Positions 26,103-32,908 of a DNA stretch of 32,908 nucleotides are shown one piece after another. The stretch is from the NCBI GenBank assembly GCA_947074235.1, contig CAMTOV010000014.1, forward strand, positions 1 to 32,908, given 5' to 3'. The position numbers and the translations under genes were made by a program. The notes beneath the pieces are model-generated. The model did no database searches. It was not told the origin of the DNA and was given only the letters and a program-made list of their open reading frames with translations. This stretch comes from an uncultured Bacteroides sp. GTDB lineage: Bacteria; Bacteroidota; Bacteroidia; Bacteroidales; Bacteroidaceae. Position 1 is the stretch's first letter, and every line of letters starts with the position of its first letter.

Positions 26103-29100
26103 ATGAATATATCTGAACTCAGCATACGTCGACCGGTATTATCTACCGTGTTGACTCTTATCATCCTTATTTTTGGTATCATTGGCTATACCTATCTTGG
26201 TGTGCGCGAATACCCTTCGGTTGACAACCCGATTATTTCAGTTAGCTGTTCTTATCCGGGCGCCAATGCAGACGTTATTGAGAATCAAATCACTGAGCCG
26301 CTAGAACAAAACATCAACGGTATTCCCGGCATTCGCTCTCTGTCGAGTGTCAGCCAGCAAGGCCAAAGCCGCATCACAGTAGAGTTTGAGCTCTCTGTCG
26401 ATTTAGAGACAGCTGCCAATGATGTGCGTGATAAAGTCTCACGTGCTCAACGATTCCTTCCTCGCGATTGTGATCCTCCTATTGTATCAAAAGCAGATGC
26501 CGATGCAATGCCTATTTTGATGGTTGCACTTCAAAGTGATAAGCGATCGCTACTTGAGCTTAGTGAAATTGCCGAACTAACTGTTAAAGAGCAATTACAA
26601 ACAATATCTGACGTAAGTGGTGTTGGTATCTGGGGAGAAAAAAGATACTCCATGCGTTTGTGGCTCGATCCTATCAAGATGTCGGGGTATGGCATTACAC
26701 CTATTGATGTAAAGAATGCCATCGATAAAGAAAACGTAGAACTTCCATCGGGTAGTATCGAAGGTAATACCACCGAGCTAACCATTCGCACTCTTGGTCT
26801 GATGCACACAGCCGAGGAGTTCAACAACCTGATTATCCGAGAAGACAATAATCGCATTATACGTTTTAGCGATATTGGCCGTGCCGAGTTAGGGCCTGCT
26901 GACATACGTAGCTATATGAAGATGAACGGTGTGCCTATGGTTGGCGTTGCTGTAACTCCACAACCCGGAGCCAATCATATTGAGATAGCCGATGCAGTGT
27001 ATGAACGAATGGAACGTATGCAAAAAGACCTTCCCGATGATATATCATACGATTACGGCTTTGATAGTACCAAGTTTATACGAGCCTCTATCAAAGAGGT
27101 AAAAGACACGGTGTTTATTGCATTCGCTTTGGTTATCGTTATCATCTTCTTATTCCTTCGCGACTGGCGCGTTACGCTTGTTCCCGTCATAGTGATTCCC
27201 GTTTCACTGATTGGAGCATTCTTTGTGATGTATGTAGCTGGTTTCTCTATCAATGTATTGTCGATGCTTGCCATTGTGCTTGCTGTGGGGCTGGTGGTAG
27301 ACGATGCTATTGTAATGACCGAGAATATCTATGTGCGTATCGAAAAAGGTATGCCACCCAAAGAAGCCGGGATTGAAGGAGCTAAGGAAATTTTCTTCGC
27401 TGTTCTTTCTACCACCATCACACTTGTAGCAGTGTTCTTCCCTATCCTCTTTATGGATGGAGTAACAGGTAAGCTGTTCCGTGAATTTAGTATCGTTATC
27501 TCCGGTTCTGTTATCATATCCTCTTTTGCAGCGCTCACCTTTACCCCCATGCTTGCCACCAAACTATTGGTGCGTCGCGAGAAGAAGAACTGGTTTTATA
27601 CCAAAACCGAACCATTCTTCGAAGGAATGAACCGTTTGTATAGCAACTCACTAAACTCTTTCTTGAAGATACGCTGGATTTCTCTTCCTTTTATTGCCAT
27701 TACACTCGGATTGATTGTCTATTTGTGGACACACATTCCAAGCGAAATGGCACCACTCGAAGACCGTTCTCAGATTAGTATCAATACACGTGGCCCCGAA
27801 GGAGTGACGTATGAATATATGCGCGATTATACCGAAGGGATCAATCAATTGGTAGATTCTATTGTGCCCGATGCCAAAGCGGTAACAGCACGTGTTAGTA
27901 GCGGTAGCGGAAATGTGCGCATCACACTTAAAGATATGAATGAACGCGACTACACACAGATGGAAGTAGCCGCACAAATCTCCAAAGCAGTACAAAAGGA
28001 AACGATGGCACGTGCATTTGTGCAACAATCATCCTCCTTTGGCGGACGTAGAGGAAGTATGCCCGTTCAATATGTACTGCAAGCCACCAATCTTGAAAAA
28101 TTGCAAGAGGTGCTTCCTGAGTTTATGATGAAGGTTTATGAGAATCCGGTATTTCAAATGGCCGATGTAAACCTAAAGTTTAGCAAGCCAGAATCTCGCA
28201 TTCATATCAATCGCGATAAGGCCGGCACTATGGGTATTAGCACAAGAAATATTGCACAAACACTGCAATATGGATTGAGCGGACAACGTATGGGTTATTT
28301 CTATATGAATGGTAAGCAATATGAAATTTTGGGAGAGATTAATCGTCAGCAACGCAACAAACCTGCCGATTTGAAATCTATTTATATCCGCAGCGATAAA
28401 GGAGAAATGATTCAGCTTGACAACCTTATAGAGTTAGCCGAAGGCATTGCTCCCCCGCAACTATATCGCTACAACCGCTTTGTGGCAGCAACCGTGTCTG
28501 CCGGACTAGCACCGGGTAAAACTATTGGTCAAGGGTTAGATGCTATGGATCAAATTGCGAAAGAGACCTTGGATGACACTTTCCGAACGGCACTTGCCGG
28601 AGATTCAAAAGAGTATCGCGAGAGTTCGTCGAGCCTTATGTTTGCATTTGTATTGGCCATCGTACTTATCTATCTCATTCTAGCTGCACAGTTTGAAAGC
28701 TTCAAAGACCCATTCATCATTATGCTTACCGTGCCGCTAGCCATTGCCGGCGCACTAGTATTTATGCACTTTGGTGATATCACCATGAATATATTTAGCC
28801 AGATTGGTATTATTATGCTGATAGGACTGGTTGCCAAAAACGGTATCTTGATTGTTGAGTTCGCCAATCAAAAACAAGAATTGGGTGAGGACAAAATGCT
28901 AGCTATCAAAGAAGCCTCACTCCAACGCTTACGCCCTATCTTGATGACAAGTGCTTCTACCATACTGGGCCTAATGCCTCTGGCTGTTGCTTCAGGCGAA
29001 GGTAGCAACCAACGTATCGCCATGGGTACGGCAGTAGTGGGTGGTATGGTTATCTCTACTTTACTTACCATGTACATTGTGCCTGCCATCTATAGTTTTA

Positions 29101-29153
29101 TCTCTACCAATAGAGCTGTCAAGCAATCACCTTCTAAAACTGCAAGCAAATGA
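26103..29153 (+). CDS. RND multidrug-type efflux pump (AcrB/MexB family)
   Basis: The 1016-residue protein begins MNISELSIRRPVLSTVLTLIIL, the first of about 12 membrane helices. The two large periplasmic loops lie after helix 1 and helix 7. Helix 4 carries the proton-relay aspartates in LAVGLVVDDAIVMTENIYVRI. The C-terminal helices include LMTSASTILGLMPLAVASGEG. Conserved GANADVIENQITEPLEQ near residue 50 supports the RND porter family. It is a proton-driven exporter in the AcrB/HAE1 class rather than a heavy-metal type. The stop overlaps the next gene's start by four bases (ATGA). Confidence 0.96.
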   Translation: MNISELSIRRPVLSTVLTLIILIFGIIGYTYLGVREYPSVDNPIISVSCSYPGANADVIENQITEPLEQNINGIPGIRSLSSVSQQGQSRITVEFELSVDLETAANDVRDKVSRAQRFLPRDCDPPIVSKADADAMPILMVALQSDKRSLLELSEIAELTVKEQLQTISDVSGVGIWGEKRYSMRLWLDPIKMSGYGITPIDVKNAIDKENVELPSGSIEGNTTELTIRTLGLMHTAEEFNNLIIREDNNRIIRFSDIGRAELGPADIRSYMKMNGVPMVGVAVTPQPGANHIEIADAVYERMERMQKDLPDDISYDYGFDSTKFIRASIKEVKDTVFIAFALVIVIIFLFLRDWRVTLVPVIVIPVSLIGAFFVMYVAGFSINVLSMLAIVLAVGLVVDDAIVMTENIYVRIEKGMPPKEAGIEGAKEIFFAVLSTTITLVAVFFPILFMDGVTGKLFREFSIVISGSVIISSFAALTFTPMLATKLLVRREKKNWFYTKTEPFFEGMNRLYSNSLNSFLKIRWISLPFIAITLGLIVYLWTHIPSEMAPLEDRSQISINTRGPEGVTYEYMRDYTEGINQLVDSIVPDAKAVTARVSSGSGNVRITLKDMNERDYTQMEVAAQISKAVQKETMARAFVQQSSSFGGRRGSMPVQYVLQATNLEKLQEVLPEFMMKVYENPVFQMADVNLKFSKPESRIHINRDKAGTMGISTRNIAQTLQYGLSGQRMGYFYMNGKQYEILGEINRQQRNKPADLKSIYIRSDKGEMIQLDNLIELAEGIAPPQLYRYNRFVAATVSAGLAPGKTIGQGLDAMDQIAKETLDDTFRTALAGDSKEYRESSSSLMFAFVLAIVLIYLILAAQFESFKDPFIIMLTVPLAIAGALVFMHFGDITMNIFSQIGIIMLIGLVAKNGILIVEFANQKQELGEDKMLAIKEASLQRLRPILMTSASTILGLMPLAVASGEGSNQRIAMGTAVVGGMVISTLLTMYIVPAIYSFISTNRAVKQSPSKTASK

Positions 29154-30490
29154 ATACAATAAACTGGAAATCTATTTTACTTATCGCCTGTTTCAGTTGG
29201 GCGGGATGCCATACAGCATCCTCACAAATAGGTGACACTTTAACACTGCAAACCTGCCTAGACATTGGTTTGCAAAATAACTATTCCTTGCGTATTGCAC
29301 ATAATGAGCAACAAATTAGCGCCAACAATGCCACTTTGGGCAATGCGGGTTATCTGCCTACGTTAGATTTATCGGGAAGCTATCGGACAACGGTAGACAA
29401 TACCAATACTACCTTGCGAAGCACAGGCGAAGTTAACAGCGATACCAATGTGTTTGATCAAACACTCAATGCAGGTATCAGCCTCAACTGGACTATCTTC
29501 GATGGTTTTAATATATCTACCAATTATAAAAAGCTCAAAGAACTGGAGGTGCAAGGCGAAACCAATACACGCATTGCCATTGAAGACTTTGTGGCAGGGC
29601 TAACAGCAGAGTATTACAATTACATACAGCAACACATCCGATTATCCAACTTTGAGTATGCTGTTAAGCTATCGGCCGAGCGCCTACGAATTGTAGAAGA
29701 GCGATATCGCATCGGTAACTTTTCCGGTTTAGATTATCAACAGGCTAGAGTTGACTATAATGCCGATCGTGCCAACTTCCTTAAACAGCAAGAAGCGCTA
29801 CAATCGTCAAACATCAATCTCAACGAATGGATGGCCATCCCTCAAATAGATGCACCTGTTTGCTTAAAAGATACATTTATTATATTAGGCAATCAACTCA
29901 ACTTCAATGCACTCCTCGAAGGAATGCTTGCCACCAATTCATCGTTACTAAAGGCTGAGCAAAACACCACTTTAGCACAAATGGATTACAAGAAAGTATT
30001 GTCACGCAACTATCCCTACATTAACCTTAATGCAGGCTACGGATATACATTCAATAAATATGATATCAATGTAAATAGCCGCCGCAACAATTTCGGTTTC
30101 AATGGAGGAGTTACAGTTGGTTTCAACATCTTTGATGGAAACAGACGACGTGAAAAACAGAATGCCAACATCACCATACGCAACAAACAATTGCAGAGAG
30201 CAGAGTTGGAACAAGCACTTCGTGCCGACTTAAGTAACCTATGGCAATCGTATTTAAACAATTTAAAGTTGGTTGCCCTAGAGAGACAAAACCTAGTAAC
30301 CGCCAAAGACAATTATAGCATTGCAATGGAGCGTTATTTGCTTGGCGACCTATCGGGTATTGAAATGCGTGAAGCTCAAAAAAGCTTGCTCGATGCCGAA
30401 GAACGTTTACTTTCTGCCGAGTATAACACCAAGCTTTGCGAAATCTCTCTGCAACTAATCAGTGGAAATGTATTGAGCTATCTACAATAA
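29150..30490 (+). CDS. TolC-like outer-membrane efflux channel
   Basis: The 446-residue protein matches the outer-membrane efflux family. It has a signal peptide (SILLIACFSWAGCHTASSQ), then LQTCLDIGLQNNYSLRIAHNEQQISANNATLGNAGYLP, the typical start of the first OEP repeat. The second repeat starts near ATNSSLLKAEQNTTLAQMDYKKVLSRNYPY. It forms a trimeric channel across the outer membrane that joins the RND pump and adaptor. It is translationally coupled to the pump gene. No separate promoter is needed. Confidence 0.94.
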   Translation: MNTINWKSILLIACFSWAGCHTASSQIGDTLTLQTCLDIGLQNNYSLRIAHNEQQISANNATLGNAGYLPTLDLSGSYRTTVDNTNTTLRSTGEVNSDTNVFDQTLNAGISLNWTIFDGFNISTNYKKLKELEVQGETNTRIAIEDFVAGLTAEYYNYIQQHIRLSNFEYAVKLSAERLRIVEERYRIGNFSGLDYQQARVDYNADRANFLKQQEALQSSNINLNEWMAIPQIDAPVCLKDTFIILGNQLNFNALLEGMLATNSSLLKAEQNTTLAQMDYKKVLSRNYPYINLNAGYGYTFNKYDINVNSRRNNFGFNGGVTVGFNIFDGNRRREKQNANITIRNKQLQRAELEQALRADLSNLWQSYLNNLKLVALERQNLVTAKDNYSIAMERYLLGDLSGIEMREAQKSLLDAEERLLSAEYNTKLCEISLQLISGNVLSYLQ

Positions 30491-30549
30491 AGGTCAATTT
30501 CTTCACTTCTAATAACAATTATTACAAGCTTTGAGATGGATAATAACAC

Positions 30550-30557
30550 TACCTTTG
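30550..30557 (+). promoter_or_regulatory. Bacteroidetes -7 box of the pectate lyase gene
   Basis: TACCTTTG matches TAnnTTTG and is preceded by a TTTG at 30530-30533, 16 bp upstream, somewhat closer than the usual -33 spacing. Transcription would start a few bases downstream, just before the ATG at 30578, which excludes the earlier in-frame ATG at 30536 as the start. Confidence 0.55.
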
Positions 30558-30577
30558 TAATATTAAAACCATATAGC

Positions 30578-31660
30578 ATGAAAAAAATACTTTTAATAGG
30601 TCTCGCTGTTTTCAGTAGCCTATGCATATCAGCTCAAGAAAAGCACTCCTATAAAGATTGGGTTAAAGAAGCGCCTAAGTTTGATGATGCATTCTTCTCT
30701 ACACCCGAAGCTGCTCGCATTGCAGAGAACGTGCTTCTTTATCAACAGACAACAGGTGGCTGGCCAAAAAACATTCGTATGCAAAACGAGATGACACCTG
30801 AAGAGTATGATAAAGCGATGAAGCTAAAAGAGGATACCAAAGAGAGTACAATAGATAACGGCTCAACCACAACCGAAATCAGATATTTGGCTCGCATGTA
30901 CAATGCTACAGGCGACGAACAATATAAGGAAGCGGTTATTAAGGGCATCGAATATCTATTTAAATCGCAATATGCTAACGGAGGTTGGCCTCAGTTCTGG
31001 CCTCGCAACAAAGGATATTACACTCATATCACTTACAATGACAATGCCATGTATCTTGTAATGCGACTCATGCAAGACATTTATGATAAAAAAGCACCTT
31101 ATACGTTTTTACCAGAGAGCATAGTAGCGCAAGCACGCATCGCTTTTGATAAAGGTGTAGAATGTATCTTGGCTACCCAAGTGAAGCAAAACGACAAACT
31201 TACCGTATGGTGTGCTCAACACGATGAAGTAACTTTAGCACCTGCTAAAGCCAGAGCCTACGAGTTACCTTCTCTCAGTGGACAAGAATCGGATGAGTTA
31301 GTATTATTATTGATGAGCATTCCCAATCCTTCACCAGAAGTAATTACTGCTGTAGAAGGCGCAGTTGACTGGTTTAAAACTTCTCAAATAACTGGTTTGA
31401 AAAAGGAATACTTCACCAATGAGAATGGTAAAAGAGACTATCGCATGGTGGCCTGTGACGATTGCGAACCACTTTGGGCACGTTTCTATGATTTAGATAC
31501 TAATCAACCTTTCTTTAGTGATAGAGATGGTGTGAAGAAATATAATTTGTCAGAGATTGGACACGAACGTAGAAATGGATATAGTTGGTACAATGGCCAA
31601 GGAACCAAAGTTCTAAAACGATATGACAAATGGAAGAGAGATTTATCTAAGAAAAAATAA
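30578..31660 (+). CDS. pelA: Secreted pectate lyase, family PL10
   Basis: The 360-residue protein has a signal peptide (MKKILLIGLAVFSSLCISAQ). Family PL10 motifs follow: LLYQQTTGGWPKNIRMQNEM, DNGSTTTEIRYLARMYN, YLFKSQYANGGWPQFWP, and the C-terminal FYDLDTNQPFFSDRDGVKKY with EIGHERRNGYSWYNG. It cleaves polygalacturonate by beta-elimination. I chose the ATG at 30578 because it gives a clean signal peptide and lies downstream of a -7 box. The gene is separate from the SusCD operon by about 7.5 kb of other genes, so joint control is not shown. A terminator follows at 31681. Confidence 0.93.
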   Translation: MKKILLIGLAVFSSLCISAQEKHSYKDWVKEAPKFDDAFFSTPEAARIAENVLLYQQTTGGWPKNIRMQNEMTPEEYDKAMKLKEDTKESTIDNGSTTTEIRYLARMYNATGDEQYKEAVIKGIEYLFKSQYANGGWPQFWPRNKGYYTHITYNDNAMYLVMRLMQDIYDKKAPYTFLPESIVAQARIAFDKGVECILATQVKQNDKLTVWCAQHDEVTLAPAKARAYELPSLSGQESDELVLLLMSIPNPSPEVITAVEGAVDWFKTSQITGLKKEYFTNENGKRDYRMVACDDCEPLWARFYDLDTNQPFFSDRDGVKKYNLSEIGHERRNGYSWYNGQGTKVLKRYDKWKRDLSKKK

Positions 31661-31680
31661 TCAATTCACTCAATTATAAC

Positions 31681-31719
31681 AAAAGGCTATCTAACAGTAA
31701 ATGTTTAGATAGCTTTTTT
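31681..31719 (+). terminator. Terminator after the pectate lyase gene
   Basis: GCTATCTAA (31686-31694) pairs with TTAGATAGC (31705-31713) and the flanking A and T tracts extend the stem before a run of six T. Confidence 0.85.
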
Positions 31720-32055
31720 GTTTATTAGCATATTGATTCGCAGGCAAGAGCATAGCCTAGTTTTATTTTTCAGTTTCCCTACATATTACATTGCCCAAGT
31801 CATAGATGTATCCTATTTGTTATGTTCTAATTTTAATCTTTGCAGTTAATTCGTTATCCTTATTTAATCAAATCAAAAAACACTTATTTGCTTTTTTTGA
31901 CTTAAGAAATTAAATTCTGTTCTTTGTGTCAACATATTTAAATAGATCAAATTATTCTTAACCGAATTAGAAAAATATCTTTAAGAATAAATCTATTGAC
32001 AGCAAGATATATATTATAGAGGACTTAACTTCTAATTTTTCTTGAAAAGCTACTT
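31720..32055. other. AT-rich intergenic region before the small outer-membrane protein
   Basis: This 336-bp stretch has no convincing reading frame on either strand, no obvious RNA gene and no clear TAnnTTTG box. It should contain the promoter of the gene at 32056. Confidence 0.5.
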
Positions 32056-32676
32056 ATGAAACGACTCATTCTACTAATTAGTATCATTACAGTGCTATCA
32101 ATAGATGGCTATACCCAATCAGCAACTACAAAAAAGAACTATTTTATGATTGGAATGGATGTTGGTATAAGCGATTTTGATGATAACAGCATTCTAGATG
32201 TAAATTTTAACGCAGGATATGAGATCAACTTTCGCAATCTACCTTTCTTGACAATTGATCCCATCATCGGAGCAGGCTTCATTAAGAAAAAGGAAGAAAC
32301 CCCTTACGATTATGTTTTATTATCGCGTTATAATATTTCATTTTTCACCTTTGGAGTAGCCCCTAAACTGCAAATAAGTAATCCAGATAGAGATTTTTTT
32401 GTCTATTTAGAGAATGAATTTTCTTTTTGGAATGGTTTTGCAAAAATCGAAGATGAAGGCTATGAGCAAATCAGAAAGAATCAGCAATATTTCAATTTCT
32501 ATTATAGTCCTAAAATCGGATGTGCATTGGCATTGAACAATGCTAAACTATCAATATGGGTAGGGTTATCGACACTCAATGTAACTAAAATTATCAATCA
32601 TAATCGACACGCTGGTCAAGAAAAATACGGTGATCAGCCCATACCATTTAGAGCCGGTTTAAAAATATTATTTTAG
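32056..32676 (+). CDS. Small outer-membrane beta-barrel protein
   Basis: The 206-residue protein starts with a signal peptide (MKRLILLISIITVLSIDGYTQ). Alternating strands typical of a porin-like beta-barrel follow (FMIGMDVGISDFDDN, VNFNAGYEINF, IDPIIGAGFIKK, FFTFGVAPKLQISN). It ends in a hydrophobic pair (LKILF), as expected for outer-membrane insertion. It resembles the outer-membrane beta-barrel families common in Bacteroidetes (PF13568 type). The specific function is unknown. It is transcribed towards the minus-strand fumarase gene, with a bidirectional terminator between them. Confidence 0.7.
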   Translation: MKRLILLISIITVLSIDGYTQSATTKKNYFMIGMDVGISDFDDNSILDVNFNAGYEINFRNLPFLTIDPIIGAGFIKKKEETPYDYVLLSRYNISFFTFGVAPKLQISNPDRDFFVYLENEFSFWNGFAKIEDEGYEQIRKNQQYFNFYYSPKIGCALALNNAKLSIWVGLSTLNVTKIINHNRHAGQEKYGDQPIPFRAGLKILF

Positions 32677-32694
32677 TGAACCACCAGAAAAATA

Positions 32695-32738
32695 AAAAAA
32701 CACCGATTATCCAACAAAGTCAATAATCGGTGTTTTTT
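32695..32738. terminator. Bidirectional terminator between convergent genes
   Basis: A perfect 10-bp stem (CACCGATTAT at 32701-32710, ATAATCGGTG at 32723-32732) is flanked by six A residues before and six T residues after. It works for both strands, ending the outer-membrane protein gene and the minus-strand fumarase gene. Confidence 0.9.
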
Positions 32739-32759
32739 ATTTATATAAGCAGTAATCTC

Positions 32760-32908
32760 TTACTTACAGCTATCGCCCGGACAACGAGGTTTAATTTGCT
32801 TAAAGAAGTCGTTACCTTTGTCATCTACCAAGATAAATGCAGGGAAGTCTTCTACTTCAATTTTCCAAATAGCCTCCATACCCAACTCAGGATAAGCCAC
32901 ACACTCAA
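32760..32908 (-). CDS. Fumarate hydratase, C-terminal end (partial)
   Basis: Only the last 49 codons are visible; the gene continues beyond the window. The minus-strand translation reads through [18 protein letters not shown], then [13 protein letters not shown] and ends PRCPGDSCK with TAA at 32760-32762. This matches the C-terminus of the class I iron-sulfur fumarase found in Bacteroides, which converts fumarate and malate in the reductive branch to succinate. It is convergent with the outer-membrane protein gene. Confidence 0.8.
   Translation of the reverse strand, partial: ECVAYPELGMEAIWKIEVEDFPAFILVDDKGNDFFKQIKPRCPGDSCK

Noticed and set aside
30536..30577. Upstream in-frame ATG for the pectate lyase
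   Set aside because: It lies upstream of the predicted -7 box and would add residues before the signal peptide.
16147..31660. A single pectin utilisation locus linking SusCD and the PL10 lyase
   Set aside because: A strong terminator, frr, rsgA and the RND operon lie between them, and no shared regulator is visible.

Overview
The window looks like chromosomal DNA of a nitrogen-fixing member of the Bacteroidales, probably close to Bacteroides or its relatives. The evidence is the AT-rich sequence, a SusC/SusD outer-membrane pair, Bacteroidetes-type -7 boxes (TAnnTTTG), the adjacent frr and rsgA housekeeping genes, a family PL10 pectate lyase and a fumarase tail with the Bacteroides-type C-terminus. 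The genus is an inference; the sequence cannot prove it.

Positions 1-15835 are a compact molybdenum-nitrogenase island. It opens with the N-terminal GAF domain of a NifA-like activator (minus strand, cut by the window edge). A ModE-like DNA-binding protein, an alginate-export-family outer-membrane porin and the molybdate-binding protein ModA follow on the plus strand. The structural and assembly genes come next in the order nifH-nifI1-nifI2-nifD-nifK-nifE, then nifN-nifB-[2Fe-2S] ferredoxin-nifV. The island closes with modB-modC and a NifX-like cofactor-binding protein. NifI1/NifI2 between nifH and nifD, a roughly 50-residue insert in NifD and a short NifK are features of nitrogenases from anaerobes. 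No nifU, nifS or other accessory genes are in the window.

The island has readable regulation. Three copies of one inverted repeat (CGnTAT-N11-ATAACGAA) lie upstream of the porin-modA pair (two copies) and of modBC (one copy). These are the best candidates for operators of the local ModE-like protein, and they join the two halves of a split molybdate transporter with an outer-membrane porin into one putative regulon. Sigma-54-like -24 elements (TGGCACG) precede nifH and nifN, and an intrinsic terminator separates nifE from nifN, so the nif genes probably form two transcription units driven by the NifA-like protein.

Positions 16147-23034 hold a three-gene glycan-uptake operon: SusC-like receptor, SusD-like lipoprotein, and a surface lipoprotein with DUF4957/DUF5123-like regions. 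It ends in a strong terminator. From 23243 come frr (ribosome recycling) and rsgA (30S assembly GTPase), separated by a long palindromic element. A tripartite RND efflux operon (adaptor, pump, TolC-like channel) follows at 25002-30490, then a secreted PL10 pectate lyase at 30578-31660 and a small outer-membrane beta-barrel protein at 32056-32676. The window ends in a bidirectional terminator and the C-terminus of a fumarate hydratase on the minus strand.

The most interesting possibility is the molybdate-nitrogenase unit: a ModE-like protein without a recognisable molybdate-binding domain, repeated operator-like sites, a candidate outer-membrane entry route for molybdate, and two proteins (NifB and the NifX-like protein) that both end in cysteine clusters.
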